This document shows positions 42,535-51,273 of a DNA stretch of 64,000 nucleotides, piece after piece; positions within the stretch are counted from its first letter, which is position 1, and every line of letters starts with the position of its first letter. Under the pieces are notes generated by a model that was not told the origin of the DNA, did no database searches, and saw only the letters and a list, made by a program, of their open reading frames with translations. The stretch lies in contig NZ_CABPST010000002.1 in the NCBI RefSeq assembly GCF_902459805.1, positions 310,001 to 374,000 of the forward strand, written 5' to 3'. Position numbers and translations under genes: made by a program. Source of the DNA: Pandoraea bronchicola. Lineage in GTDB: Bacteria; Pseudomonadota; Gammaproteobacteria; Burkholderiales; Burkholderiaceae.

Positions 42535-43761
42535 TCAAACCCGCAAAACATTCAACGGCTTGAACCCACCCCCCAACACCGGCTGCGGATTCAGCCCCCA
42601 CCAGCCCTGTAACACCGTCGCATACACATCGCGGAAATCGACGACAAATGGCAGATTGCCGTTGCCATCAAGCCGATCCAGTCGCGGCACCTCTCCATAG
42701 AGTCCTCCGCGAACACGCCCGCCCGCAATAAAATGCGGCGCCACCGTGCCGTGATCCGTCCCGTTACTCTGATTCTCACGCGGCCGACGGCCAAACTCCG
42801 CATACGTGACGATCATCGTCGACTGCCAGCGATTCAGCTCGGTCAACCCCGCCCGCAACGCCATCATCCCTTGCGACAACTGACGCAACAGATTCGCCTG
42901 CTGCCCCGGCTGATTCTGGTGCGTATCAAACCCGTTGAGCGTCAGGCGCAATACCGCAACGCCTCGCCCCGGCTGCGGCACGCCCGCCGGAGAATCCGCC
43001 GCCGCAACCACCTGCAGCGCAGTCTTCACCACATTGCCGAACGCCCCCGATGGCATCGGCGTACGCAGCACATACTGCCCCTGACGCGGCCGCAACCCGT
43101 CCGCCGCCTTCACGATGTCGTTCTCCACACGCAGCACATGCGCGAGCGCCGGGTTGCTCACCTGCGTCGCATTGGCCGACGCCAGATTCGCATCTCGCAA
43201 AAACTGCGCGGGATTGGTCAATGTCACCGCCCGGGCACCGCCGCCCAACGGCCCCAACTCCGCACTGCCCACAATCACACCGTCAGCGTCGAAACCCGGC
43301 GGGACCGCCCGCTCCGCAAACGCGCGCGATAACCAACCGTCGCGCAAATACTCGTCCGAACGCGACGCCGTGTTCCATATCTCGATAGACCGGAAGTGCG
43401 ACAGATTCGGCTGCGGATACCCCACGCCCTGAACGATCGCCAACTCCTTCGCCTGCCACATCGGCAACAGCGCGCGCATCTCCGGATGCAAACCACTGTG
43501 CTCGTCCAGTTGCACGACCTGCTCCCGCTTGATGCCAATATTCGGGCGCAGGCTCGCGTACACCGGGTCTGCATAGGGAATGACCGTGTTCAGCCCGTCA
43601 TTGCCGCCTTTCAGCTCGATCAGAATCAGCAGATTGCCGTAGTTGCCGCCCGCTCCCGGCAATAGCCCGGACAGATCACGCGCAGCCGCAAACACCGGCA
43701 TCGGCGCCAGCCACGCCGCCCCAAGGCCACCGGCGAAACTCAGAAAATCACGTCGACGCAT
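42535..43761 (-). CDS. DUF1501-family exported protein
   Basis: A 408-residue protein with a twin-arginine signal (MRRRDFLSFAGGLGAAWLAP), so it is likely exported folded. The body matches DUF1501: LILIELKGGNDGLNTVIPYAD near the start, and a C-terminal YAEFGRRPREN and GTDHGTVAPHF block. The family has an alkaline-phosphatase/sulfatase-like fold; its substrate is not established. It follows the DUF1800 gene in the same direction after 89 bp, a pairing seen in many bacteria. Confidence 0.88.
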   Translation of the reverse strand: MRRRDFLSFAGGLGAAWLAPMPVFAAARDLSGLLPGAGGNYGNLLILIELKGGNDGLNTVIPYADPVYASLRPNIGIKREQVVQLDEHSGLHPEMRALLPMWQAKELAIVQGVGYPQPNLSHFRSIEIWNTASRSDEYLRDGWLSRAFAERAVPPGFDADGVIVGSAELGPLGGGARAVTLTNPAQFLRDANLASANATQVSNPALAHVLRVENDIVKAADGLRPRQGQYVLRTPMPSGAFGNVVKTALQVVAAADSPAGVPQPGRGVAVLRLTLNGFDTHQNQPGQQANLLRQLSQGMMALRAGLTELNRWQSTMIVTYAEFGRRPRENQSNGTDHGTVAPHFIAGGRVRGGLYGEVPRLDRLDGNGNLPFVVDFRDVYATVLQGWWGLNPQPVLGGGFKPLNVLRV

Positions 43762-43850
43762 CTCTCACCTCTCACGGCCCGCCCCGCATCCATTGATAAC
43801 GCAGACTTCGCCCAATGACACCCACCCCCGTGCTGCCCGCCGGCACGTCA

Positions 43851-45590
43851 TCATTTCAACTGATACGCGGGATCCATCAATAACGCCTGCAAATAGGCCG
43901 CACTGTTCACGCCGGCGGTTTGCGGCGCCGCAGGCGCGAACGGCAGCACCGCCCGTTGCAGCGCCTCGCGCGACGCCGCGTCCGGAACATCGATCGGCCC
44001 CAGCGCGTACGGTTGCAGCCATCGCGACAGATCGAAACGTACGCCCGCAACCGTTCTGGGCATCGCTGCCGCCGCGCGAAGTGCCGTGCGCTGCACGCCA
44101 GGGCGTGCCGACGACGACAGCGATGGCGATGGCGATGGCGATGGCGACATCATCGACGGACCACCCGCATTCGCGTTCTCCGTCGCTCGGAACATGCGCT
44201 CGACGAACTGCTTACGCGCGAGCAACGTCGTGCTGTCGATCCAGGCGTCGCCGCCCGGCCAACCCTTCACATTGGGCGGACGGAACAAGTCCTGCCCAAG
44301 CACACGCATCTGCTGCGCCAGCATCTGCGGATCGTCGTAGCCGATGTCGAACTCGCGCACGGTGTCCGTCACGAACTCAGACGGTGACTTGACCAATGTT
44401 CCACGGGTTCGCGCATCCCAGAAAGCAGGCGTCAGCAATAGCGCACGCAATGCCACACGAATGTCGTAGCCACTCGTACGGAAGGCGTCGGCAACACGCT
44501 GGACCTGCGACGGCTCTGGTGTCGGCGACACAAATTCGCGCCAGAGCTTGCCGGTGATGAACGTCGCCGTCTCCGGGCGCGCGAGCAGAATGTCGAGCAT
44601 CTGATCGCCATCGAAGTCGCCTGTCTGACTCAATACGGTCTTCGTGCCCGTGTCATGAACATTGGCGCGCCAGACGTAGCGCATCGTCGGCCGATCGATG
44701 CTCCAGCCGGTGTAGGCGCGTGCCGCCTCGCGCACATCCTGTTCGGTGTAATGCCCCTCGCCCAGCGTGAACAACTCCATGACTTCACGCGCAAAGTTCT
44801 CATTGGGACGCCCCTTCCGACTGCCCGCTCCATCGAGATAGATGAGCATGGCCGGGTCCTTCGACACCTCATGCAGCAACACGCCGAAATTACCCAGCGC
44901 ATTCGCGCGCAGCAACACGTTCTGCCGGTAAAGCACAACGGGCTCGCGCACCTTGTCGTCGCTCGACACGAAGTGGTTGTGCCAGAACATCGTCATGCGC
45001 TCGGTGAGCGGCGACGGCGTACTCGCCATCTCCTGCGCCCACCAGGCAGCCAGCGACGCCGCCATGCGAGCACGTCGCTGGTTCAGCTCGCGCCGCTGCT
45101 CGTCGGTCATATTCTTGACGGGCACCCCGTAGAGCGGCGGATTGGCAGCCCAGGCGGGCGGCGGCGTCACCGCAGTACGACGCGTTTCCTCCAGCAGACG
45201 ATCGACCGCTTGCGCACGCGTCATCCCGACGAACGGCGCAAGCTCGCGGGCGTCGGGCGAGTAACCCGTGCGGGTGAGAAGGTAGCGGGCGTCGTCGACC
45301 GTGAGCGGGCGCGTCGAGGCATCGACGGCGGTCGTCGCCGCACGTGACGACGTCGAACGAGTCGGATGCGCCGCACCCGCATGCTTCGCGCCCACAGCGT
45401 GGGCCGCCAATGGCGATGTCAGCCACAAGGCGGCCAGCAAGCCGGGCATGAGCCGCTGACCGACCCGCGACTTCGGCCGGCCGGGTGAGCCCGCCGTCGC
45501 TATCCCGGCCCTCGTCGCCTCATTTCGCTTGCCGCGGGCGCAAAAAAAGCCAGCGTCGACAGAGGCTGGCGGTGTTGGGTTCGGCTTCAT
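43851..45590 (-). CDS. DUF1800-family protein, probably exported
   Basis: A 579-residue protein of the DUF1800 family: repeats of helices with RTGYSPDARELAPFVGM, FWHNHFVSS, NENFAREVMELFTLGEGHYTE split over blocks, and a C-terminal region DLFRPPNVKGWPGGDAW. The predicted start gives a 47-residue Arg-rich leader before a signal-like segment (MPGLLAALWLTSPLAAHA), so the true start may be the ATG ending at 45449. A Ser-Pro repeat near the C-terminus is encoded by a hexanucleotide tandem repeat. It is the upstream partner of the DUF1501 gene; the pair is thought to act together but its function is open. Confidence 0.85.
   Translation of the reverse strand: MKPNPTPPASVDAGFFCARGKRNEATRAGIATAGSPGRPKSRVGQRLMPGLLAALWLTSPLAAHAVGAKHAGAAHPTRSTSSRAATTAVDASTRPLTVDDARYLLTRTGYSPDARELAPFVGMTRAQAVDRLLEETRRTAVTPPPAWAANPPLYGVPVKNMTDEQRRELNQRRARMAASLAAWWAQEMASTPSPLTERMTMFWHNHFVSSDDKVREPVVLYRQNVLLRANALGNFGVLLHEVSKDPAMLIYLDGAGSRKGRPNENFAREVMELFTLGEGHYTEQDVREAARAYTGWSIDRPTMRYVWRANVHDTGTKTVLSQTGDFDGDQMLDILLARPETATFITGKLWREFVSPTPEPSQVQRVADAFRTSGYDIRVALRALLLTPAFWDARTRGTLVKSPSEFVTDTVREFDIGYDDPQMLAQQMRVLGQDLFRPPNVKGWPGGDAWIDSTTLLARKQFVERMFRATENANAGGPSMMSPSPSPSPSLSSSARPGVQRTALRAAAAMPRTVAGVRFDLSRWLQPYALGPIDVPDAASREALQRAVLPFAPAAPQTAGVNSAAYLQALLMDPAYQLK
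44120..44147 (+). repeat. GCGATG hexanucleotide tandem repeat inside the DUF1800 gene
   Basis: Four exact GCGATG units (44120-44143) plus GCGA. On the coding strand it gives alternating Ser-Pro. A unit gain or loss keeps the frame, so the linker length may vary between strains. Confidence 0.85.
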
Positions 45591-45686
45591 GAGACGCTCG
45601 CGTCAAAGTGACATCAGTGGCGTGTTGGGAGAAGCGTTTGGCGACGTTTCCGAAACGGATCCAGCAGTGACGTAGTGCGCGCCATG

Positions 45687-46016
45687 TTAGTGACTGTACA
45701 ACTCGCGCACGGCGTCTTGAATATGTTGACGAAGCAGGCGCCGGTCTTCCGGCGACATATGTCCATTCGGACGGCGGGCCGGCGGCGTACCCGGCAGATC
45801 GTCGTTGCGGCGCTCGGCGCCAGCATCTCCCTGAGGAGGTGCGTTCTTCGACGAATTACGAGGCGACGGCGCTTGCGCCGCGCGCTGCTGCCCGGAAGGG
45901 CTCGCCCCGTGAGATTGCGCGCTGAAATGGGGCACGGGACGGGCATACGTCACGCCCAGGTGTCCCCAGAGCATGATTCCCCCGAACAGTAGCGTCAACT
46001 CAGCAGCCCATCTCAT
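45687..46016 (-). CDS. Small membrane-anchored protein of unknown function
   Basis: A 109-residue protein: MRWAAELTLLFGGIMLWGHL is a signal or anchor segment, the middle is Pro/Ser/Gln-rich, and the C-terminus SPEDRRLLRQHIQDAVRELY is a charged helix. I know similar C-termini in Burkholderiaceae hypothetical proteins but no function. Start at the ATG ending at 46016 is chosen, as it places the hydrophobic segment first; an ATG ending at 46082 would add a His-rich leader. It is divergent from ompR. Confidence 0.65.
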   Translation of the reverse strand: MRWAAELTLLFGGIMLWGHLGVTYARPVPHFSAQSHGASPSGQQRAAQAPSPRNSSKNAPPQGDAGAERRNDDLPGTPPARRPNGHMSPEDRRLLRQHIQDAVRELYSH

Positions 46017-46185
46017 CTTATGCGTATGTCCTTCATGCCAGGCAGCAGGTTTTCGCCCTGGCAGGGGTGCAAGTGTACCCACAGCCTATGGTCAGCGCTC
46101 AAGCGGTAGGGTAAATTGTGTAACCCTTTGTAACCCGCTTTGGCGGCCTCCTCAGTTCGCAACATTTCGGGCTAAGATACGTGGC

Positions 46186-46911
46186 ATGGAAAACAAAAAC
46201 TCTCCCAAAATTCTGGTTGTCGACGACGATCCGCGCCTGCGTGACCTGCTGCGTCGTTACCTCGGGGAACAGGGTTTCAATGTCTTTGTGGCCGAAAATG
46301 CCACGGCCATGAACAAGCTCTGGGTGCGCGAGCGCTTCGATCTGCTCGTGCTGGACCTGATGCTCCCCGGTGAAGACGGTCTCTCTATTTGCCGCCGTCT
46401 GCGTGGCGCCAATGACCGCACGCCGATCATCATGTTAACGGCCAAAGGCGAGGATGTCGACCGTATCGTCGGCCTCGAAATGGGCGCAGACGATTATCTG
46501 CCGAAGCCCTTCAATCCGCGGGAACTCGTCGCCCGGATTCATGCAGTTCTGCGCCGTCAGGCACCGCCCGAACTTCCCGGCGCACCCAGCGAAACCATGG
46601 AGACGTTCGAGTTCGGCGACTTTGCCCTGAACCTCGCCACGCGCACGCTCACCAAGAACGGCCAGGAGATCGCGCTCACGACGGGCGAGTTCTCGGTGCT
46701 CAAGGTGTTCGCTCGCCATCCGCGCCAGCCGCTGTCACGCGAAAAGCTGATGGAGCTCGCACGCGGTCGCGAATACGAAGTGTTCGATCGCAGCCTCGAC
46801 GTACAGATCTCGCGTCTGCGCAAACTCATCGAGCCGGATCCGGGCAGCCCCCGCTTCATTCAGACCGTCTGGGGCCTCGGCTACGTGTTCATCCCGGACG
46901 GCGGCGCGTGA
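46186..46911 (+). CDS. ompR: Response regulator OmpR
   Basis: A 241-residue two-component response regulator. The receiver domain (residues 8-120) has the acidic pair (VVDDD), phospho-acceptor D57 (LLVLDLMLPGEDG), and the Lys of LPKPFNP. The C-terminal winged helix (about 135-235) is of OmpR/PhoB type (TGEFSVLKVFARHPRQPLSR, then QTVWGLGYVF). It controls envelope genes such as porins in response to osmolarity through EnvZ, whose gene is 180 bp downstream behind a large hairpin. Confidence 0.95.
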   Translation: MENKNSPKILVVDDDPRLRDLLRRYLGEQGFNVFVAENATAMNKLWVRERFDLLVLDLMLPGEDGLSICRRLRGANDRTPIIMLTAKGEDVDRIVGLEMGADDYLPKPFNPRELVARIHAVLRRQAPPELPGAPSETMETFEFGDFALNLATRTLTKNGQEIALTTGEFSVLKVFARHPRQPLSREKLMELARGREYEVFDRSLDVQISRLRKLIEPDPGSPRFIQTVWGLGYVFIPDGGA

Positions 46912-46940
46912 TCTGCCGCCTTCGCGCCTCACGCCGCACA

Positions 46941-46978
46941 ACGACGCCGGTCGCGACAAGCTCGCGCACCGGCGTCGT
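46941..46978 (+). terminator. Large hairpin between ompR and envZ
   Basis: ACGACGCCGGT (46941-46951) pairs with ACCGGCGTCGT (46968-46978); an inner CGCGA/TCGCG stem continues it with one bulged C, for 16 bp in all and a 5-base loop. It begins 30 bases after the ompR stop and lacks a T-run. It may reduce read-through into envZ or protect the ompR mRNA end. Confidence 0.6.
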
Positions 46979-47091
46979 GTCTTGGTTCACGTTGCGTCCG
47001 ATGCCGTACATCGCACCTCGTCCAGGCACCTGCCAGCCGGCACCCCGGACCTGCGGACACGCACACATCACGCTTTAGACGGAGCAACCCC

Positions 47092-48432
47092 ATGCATCCG
47101 ATCCGGATGGTACGCGGGCTGTTCGGCGGTCTGTTCTGGCGTACCTTTTTTCTCATCGCACTGCTCATCGGCGTCAGCCTGGCCGCCTGGTATCAGAGCT
47201 TTCGAGTCATCGAACGTGAGCCGCGCGCACAACGCGTCGCGCAGCAACTCGTGTCGATCGTCAAGCTCACGCGTACCGCCCTGCTCTATTCCGAACCCGA
47301 TCTGCGCCGCGCCTTGCTTCAGGATCTGGAGAGCAACGAAGGCATTCGCGTGTACCCGCGCGAGCCGGCCGACAACATCGAGAAGCAACCCGGTGGCGTG
47401 GTGCAGGACCTGATCGTGCGCGACGTGCAGCGGCGTCTTGGCACCGACACGGTCATCGCCGCCTCGGTCAACGAGATCCCGGCGATGTGGATCAGCTTCA
47501 AGATCGATGAAGACGACTACTGGGTCGCCATCGAACAGGACCGGATCGACACGGCCACCGGCCTTCAGCTCTTCAGTTGGGGGACCTTCGCATTGGCACT
47601 GTCGCTCATTGGCGCGGCCTTCATCACCGCGCTCGTGAACCGGCCGTTCGCCCGACTTGCCCACGCCGCTCGCGCCATCGGTGAAGGGCAACGCCCCGAG
47701 CCGCTGCCCGAGCGCGGCATGGGCGAGGCCGCCGAGGCCAACCGCAGCTTCAACCAAATGGTGGACGAGCTCGACCGCCTCGAAGCCGACCGGGCACTGA
47801 TGCTCGCTGGTATCTCGCACGACCTGCGCACCCCGCTCGCGCGGCTTCGGCTCGAGACCGAGATGAGTCCGTCCGACGAATCCGTCAAACGCGACATGAT
47901 CAGCGACATCGAACAGATGGACGAGATCATCGGCCGCTTCCTCGATTACGCCCGCCCGGCCTCGCGCACGATGCAGGCGCTGGACCTCTCGGACATCGTC
48001 CGGGAAACCACCGCGTCGTTCGACGGCCGCGACGACCTTAACGTGAGCATCGAACTCGCCGAAACCGCCCCGGTGCTCGCCGAGCGCACCGACCTCAAAC
48101 GCCTGCTCACCAACCTGATCGAGAACGCACGCAAGTACGGCCGCGACGCCGAGACCAACATCGCCAATGTTCACATTGCGACGCGCGTGCTCGGCGAGCG
48201 CGTCGAGATGCGCGTGCGCGACACGGGACCGGGCATCCCCGAGGAACAGTTGGCCCTCGTCTTCCGCCCCTTCTATCGGGTGGATACCGCCCGCACGAAG
48301 GCGGAGGGCACCGGCCTGGGCATGGCGATCGTCCAACGCATCGCCACGCGCTATAAAGGCATCGCCTCGCTGCGCAATGTTCGCCCCGGCACCGGCCTTG
48401 AAATCATCGTGTCATTTCCGCTTGCTAAATAG
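47092..48432 (+). CDS. envZ: Sensor histidine kinase EnvZ
   Basis: A 446-residue inner-membrane kinase: helix 1 (residues about 12-32), periplasmic domain (33-155), helix 2 (about 158-180), HAMP (NRPFARLAHAARAIGEG), HisKA with phospho-acceptor H243 (AGISHDLRTPLARLRLE), and HATPase (NLIENARKYG, DTGPGIPEEQ, GTGLGMAIVQ). It phosphorylates and dephosphorylates OmpR. GGAG at 47081-47084, seven bases before the ATG, supports the start. The 180-bp space to ompR is large for this pair, which is often overlapping. Confidence 0.94.
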   Translation: MHPIRMVRGLFGGLFWRTFFLIALLIGVSLAAWYQSFRVIEREPRAQRVAQQLVSIVKLTRTALLYSEPDLRRALLQDLESNEGIRVYPREPADNIEKQPGGVVQDLIVRDVQRRLGTDTVIAASVNEIPAMWISFKIDEDDYWVAIEQDRIDTATGLQLFSWGTFALALSLIGAAFITALVNRPFARLAHAARAIGEGQRPEPLPERGMGEAAEANRSFNQMVDELDRLEADRALMLAGISHDLRTPLARLRLETEMSPSDESVKRDMISDIEQMDEIIGRFLDYARPASRTMQALDLSDIVRETTASFDGRDDLNVSIELAETAPVLAERTDLKRLLTNLIENARKYGRDAETNIANVHIATRVLGERVEMRVRDTGPGIPEEQLALVFRPFYRVDTARTKAEGTGLGMAIVQRIATRYKGIASLRNVRPGTGLEIIVSFPLAK

Positions 48433-48540
48433 GTGTGATGGCGCGGAAATTTGGCTATGCTCAAGGCTCGCCCGAGCGGTATCACGCAAAATCCTATCGA
48501 CGGGATTTGATTTAACTATCCCCGGCATAAAAATTAACTA

Positions 48541-48569
48541 TTGCTATCAATTATTTGATAGCGTATACT
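48541..48569 (+). promoter_or_regulatory. ahpC promoter with inverted-repeat operator
   Basis: TTGCTA (48541-48546), a 17-bp spacer, and TATACT (48564-48569) form a good sigma-70 promoter. A perfect inverted repeat, GCTATCAA (48543-48550) and TTGATAGC (48555-48562), overlaps the -35 and spacer. Its CTAT/ATAG cores resemble OxyR sites, which would suit ahpC, but the full four-element OxyR spacing is not demonstrated. Confidence 0.7.
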
Positions 48570-48577
48570 GCTTTGGT

Positions 48578-48603
48578 TGACCGGGATCGCGTGATCCCGG
48601 TCA
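48578..48603 (+). promoter_or_regulatory. Leader hairpin of ahpC mRNA
   Basis: TGACCGGGATC (48578-48588), loop GCGT, and GATCCCGGTCA (48593-48603) form a perfect 11-bp stem at or next to the predicted transcription start. Such 5' hairpins stabilise abundant mRNAs; it ends 63 bases before the start codon. Confidence 0.65.
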
Positions 48604-48666
48604 GTTGCTGGTTGCGATGTCCCTGTGACATCTCGACATAAACCGCACTAATTTAGGAGTAAATCG

Positions 48667-49215
48667 ATGAAGACTGTCGGCGACAAACTCGAAGCGTTCT
48701 CGGTAGAAGCTGCCAAGCCTGGTTTCAACAACCACGAAGAAAACGGCGTGTCGGCTTTCGAAACGATCACCGAAGCCTCGTTCCCGGGCAAGTGGAAGAT
48801 CATTTACTTCTACCCGAAGGATTTCACCTTCGTGTGCCCGACCGAAATCGTTGAGTTCGGCAAGCTGGCCAACGACTTCGCAGATCGTGACGCTGTCCTG
48901 CTGGGCGGTTCGGGCGACAACGAATTCGTGAAGCTGGCATGGCGCCGTGAGCATAAGGACCTGAACAAGCTGAACCACTACTCGTTCGGCGACACCACGG
49001 GTGCCCTGATCGACCAACTCGGCGTGCGCGACAAGGCCGCCGGCGTGGCCCTGCGTGCAACGTTCATCGTTGACCCGGACAACGTCATCCAGCACGTTTC
49101 GGTGAATAACCTGAACGTCGGCCGCAACCCGGAAGAAGTCCTGCGTATTCTGGACGGCCTGCAAACCGACGAACTCTGCCCGTGCAACCGCGCGGTCGGC
49201 GGTGCAACGCTGTAA
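48667..49215 (+). CDS. ahpC: Alkyl hydroperoxide reductase AhpC (peroxiredoxin)
   Basis: A 182-residue 2-Cys peroxiredoxin. The peroxidatic Cys is C57 (DFTFVCPTE); the C-terminal CPC (ELCPCNRA) supplies the resolving Cys. It reduces hydrogen and organic peroxides in the cytosol. The sequence is of the AhpC branch served by AhpD, whose gene follows after 59 bp with an intervening terminator. AGGAG sits seven bases before the ATG. The promoter upstream carries an OxyR-like inverted repeat. Confidence 0.95.
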   Translation: MKTVGDKLEAFSVEAAKPGFNNHEENGVSAFETITEASFPGKWKIIYFYPKDFTFVCPTEIVEFGKLANDFADRDAVLLGGSGDNEFVKLAWRREHKDLNKLNHYSFGDTTGALIDQLGVRDKAAGVALRATFIVDPDNVIQHVSVNNLNVGRNPEEVLRILDGLQTDELCPCNRAVGGATL

Positions 49216-49226
49216 GCGTCGTCTCG

Positions 49227-49249
49227 AAGCCCGCGCAAGCGGGCTTTTT
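49227..49249 (+). terminator. Intrinsic terminator between ahpC and ahpD
   Basis: AAGCCCGC (49227-49234), loop GCAA, and GCGGGCTT (49239-49246), then T to 49249. Five T residues follow the stem. It probably ends most transcripts after ahpC, so less ahpD mRNA is made. Confidence 0.85.
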
Positions 49250-49274
49250 CAGCCCAAAGCAATAGGAGAAATTT

Positions 49275-49802
49275 ATGGAATTCATCACCGCGATTAAGGC
49301 GCAGATCCCTGACTACGCCAAGGACATTCGTCTGAATCTCGACGGCACGATCGCCCGCTCCTCGCTGGAAGGCAACGACGCCGTCGGTGTGGCCCTCGCG
49401 GCCGCCTTCGCGGCCAAGAGCCAGCCGCTCATCAAGGCGATTCGCGAAGCCGGCGTACTGTCCCCGGAAGAGCTTGAAGGCGCGTTGACCGCCGCCGCGC
49501 TCATGGGCATGAACAACACCTGGTATCCGTATCTCGAGATGGCGGACAGCGCCGAACTCAAGAACGAGAAGGCCCAGCTCCGCATGAACGGTTACGCCAC
49601 GCGCGGGGGGGTCGATCAGCGCCGCTTCGAAATGTACGCGCTGGCGGCGTCCATCGTCGGCAAGTGCCACTTCTGCGTGAAGTCGCACTACCACCTGCTC
49701 GCCGCCGAGCATGGGATGAGCACCGCGCAACTGCGTGACGTCGGCCGTATCGCCGCTGTCATCAACGCCGCGGCGCAGGTTCTCGCCGCCGAAGCGGCTT
49801 AA
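49275..49802 (+). CDS. ahpD: Alkyl hydroperoxide reductase AhpD
   Basis: A 175-residue helical protein that reduces oxidised AhpC. The redox motif is GKCHFCVKSHYH, with the Cys pair and His of the CMD/AhpD fold, near residues 131-140. ATAGGAG upstream gives a clear ribosome binding site. It lies downstream of ahpC behind a terminator, so it is probably expressed at a lower level by read-through. A strong bidirectional terminator follows. Confidence 0.94.
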   Translation: MEFITAIKAQIPDYAKDIRLNLDGTIARSSLEGNDAVGVALAAAFAAKSQPLIKAIREAGVLSPEELEGALTAAALMGMNNTWYPYLEMADSAELKNEKAQLRMNGYATRGGVDQRRFEMYALAASIVGKCHFCVKSHYHLLAAEHGMSTAQLRDVGRIAAVINAAAQVLAAEAA

Positions 49803-49841
49803 GCCTCAGCTTTAACGCCGTGTCTGAGCGCGGCGTCAAAA

Positions 49842-49885
49842 GCAAAACGGCGCTACCGGGTTCGTCCGGTAGCGCCGTTTTTGCT
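49842..49885. terminator. Bidirectional terminator between ahpD and ispF
   Basis: A 16-bp stem, AAAACGGCGCTACCGG (49844-49859) with CCGGTAGCGCCGTTTT (49866-49881) and a 6-base loop, flanked by A on the left and T on the right, so it ends both the plus-strand ahpD and the minus-strand ispF transcripts. Confidence 0.92.
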
Positions 49886-49902
49886 TTGGGGCCAACCTGT
49901 GC

Positions 49903-50424
49903 TCAACGTGCGACGAGCAATGCCGCCGCCTGCGCTTCAATTCCTTCCTGGCGGCCAAGATAGCCCAGCTTCTCGTTCGTTTTCGCCTTCACGTTCACCT
50001 GACCCGTCGTGATGCCCAGCGCATCGGCAATCGATTGCGTCATCGCAGCGATATGCGGTGCGAGCTTCGGCGCCTGCGCAATCACCGTACAGTCGACGTT
50101 GACGATCTCGTAGCCATGTTCGCGCACGCGACGCATCGCCTCTTTGAGCAGCACAACGCTATTCGCCCCCTTGAACGTGGGGTCGGTGTCAGGGAAATGA
50201 CGACCGATGTCGCCGAGCGCCGCCGCGCCGAGGACGGCATCGGTGATCGCGTGCAGCAGCACGTCGGCATCCGAATGGCCCAGCAGGCCGCGCTCGAACG
50301 GAATCGTCACGCCCCCCATCACGAGCGGACGGCCCGGGACGAGGGCATGCACGTCGTAACCCTGACCGATGCGGAGCTTGGACATCATGGCGAGCGAGGA
50401 ATTGGAAACAGCTTGTTCAGTCAT
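49903..50424 (-). CDS. ispF: 2-C-methyl-D-erythritol 2,4-cyclodiphosphate synthase IspF
   Basis: A 173-residue enzyme of the MEP isoprenoid pathway that cyclises CDP-ME-2-phosphate and releases CMP. Metal-binding Asp and His are in GYDVHA, and the His of [14 protein letters not shown] is present; [16 protein letters not shown] closes the active site. The start is uncertain: the ATG ending at 50424 gives 12 extra residues, and ATGs at 50388 or 50385 ([13 protein letters not shown]) match the usual IspF beginning. None has a strong ribosome binding site. It follows ispD by 63 bp in the same direction. Confidence 0.95.
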   Translation of the reverse strand: MTEQAVSNSSLAMMSKLRIGQGYDVHALVPGRPLVMGGVTIPFERGLLGHSDADVLLHAITDAVLGAAALGDIGRHFPDTDPTFKGANSVVLLKEAMRRVREHGYEIVNVDCTVIAQAPKLAPHIAAMTQSIADALGITTGQVNVKAKTNEKLGYLGRQEGIEAQAAALLVAR

Positions 50425-50487
50425 GGAGAATCGCCAAATGCGAAAAATCAGTACGTCAGATGAGTGCGGCCAGGGCTCGCCGGGCTT

Positions 50488-51210
50488 TCAGGCGGACTTG
50501 GCCGCACCGAGAAATGCCTCGGCGAGTGCGAAGTCTTCGGGATACGTCACCTTGAAATTGCGCAGGCTGCCGCGAACGAGCTTCGGCGCATGACCGATTC
50601 GTTCGATGGCGCTGGCCTCGTCAGTGACCTCTGCCCCGGACGCGAGCGCGTCTTCCAGCGCCTGACGCAGCATGCCCAGGCGGAACATCTGGGGCGTCTG
50701 TGCCTGCCACAGCCCGTCACGCGACTCGGTCGCCTGCACGGCCACCAAGCCGTCCTTCTCGGCCGGCGCCTGTTCGCGCTTGAGCGTATCGGCCACGGGC
50801 AACGCGAGAATGCCACCGACCGGATCGTCACGCAGTGCCTCGACGAGGGCGCGAATCAGTGCGGGGGTGATGCCGGGACGCGCAGCGTCGTGCACGAGCA
50901 CCCAATCGGTGTCCTGCGCCCCGAACTCGGTGAGCGCCTGCAAGCCGCCCAGCACCGACGCATGGCGCGACGGTCCGCCACAGCGGCGCACCGCAAATCG
51001 CAGCGTGCCAAAGCGGCGTCCGTCGAAGTGATCATCGTCGGGGGCCAGCACCAGCAAGGTCTGAGCGAACTCGGAACAGGCGTCGAACGCGGCGAGCGCA
51101 TAGTGCAGCATGGCACGTCCGCCGACGCTTCGGTATTGCTTGGGCACGTCGGCCCCGGCGCGTACACCGGCCCCGGCACACGGGATGACGGCAAAAAGTC
51201 GGTCGCTCAC
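50488..51210 (-). CDS. ispD: 2-C-methyl-D-erythritol 4-phosphate cytidylyltransferase IspD
   Basis: A 240-residue enzyme of the MEP pathway, joining CTP and MEP to form CDP-ME. The nucleotide-binding loop [15 protein letters not shown] is at the N-terminus; VHDAARP and [14 protein letters not shown]-type blocks ([17 protein letters not shown]) are typical, as is VTDEASAIE near the end. The start codon is GTG ending at 51210, with no strong ribosome binding site. It is divergent from mfd with 63 bp between them. It and ispF form one operon. Confidence 0.95.
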   Translation of the reverse strand: MSDRLFAVIPCAGAGVRAGADVPKQYRSVGGRAMLHYALAAFDACSEFAQTLLVLAPDDDHFDGRRFGTLRFAVRRCGGPSRHASVLGGLQALTEFGAQDTDWVLVHDAARPGITPALIRALVEALRDDPVGGILALPVADTLKREQAPAEKDGLVAVQATESRDGLWQAQTPQMFRLGMLRQALEDALASGAEVTDEASAIERIGHAPKLVRGSLRNFKVTYPEDFALAEAFLGAAKSA

Positions 51211-51243
51211 GATAAAACGCAGGTAAGGGTAAAGGAGGGATTT

Positions 51244-51249
51244 TATAAT
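51244..51249 (+). promoter_or_regulatory. Candidate -10 element of mfd
   Basis: TATAAT in an AT-rich patch (TTTTATAATA), 25 bases before ATG 51274. The -35 region (AGGTAA at 17 bp) is poor. Confidence 0.5.
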
Positions 51250-51273
51250 AGACGCTGACTGTCACGGGGCCCC

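Noticed and set aside
44120-44147. Possible CRISPR-like or insertion-linked repeat
   Set aside because: It is a coding hexanucleotide repeat; no spaced repeat array of CRISPR type was seen anywhere in the window.
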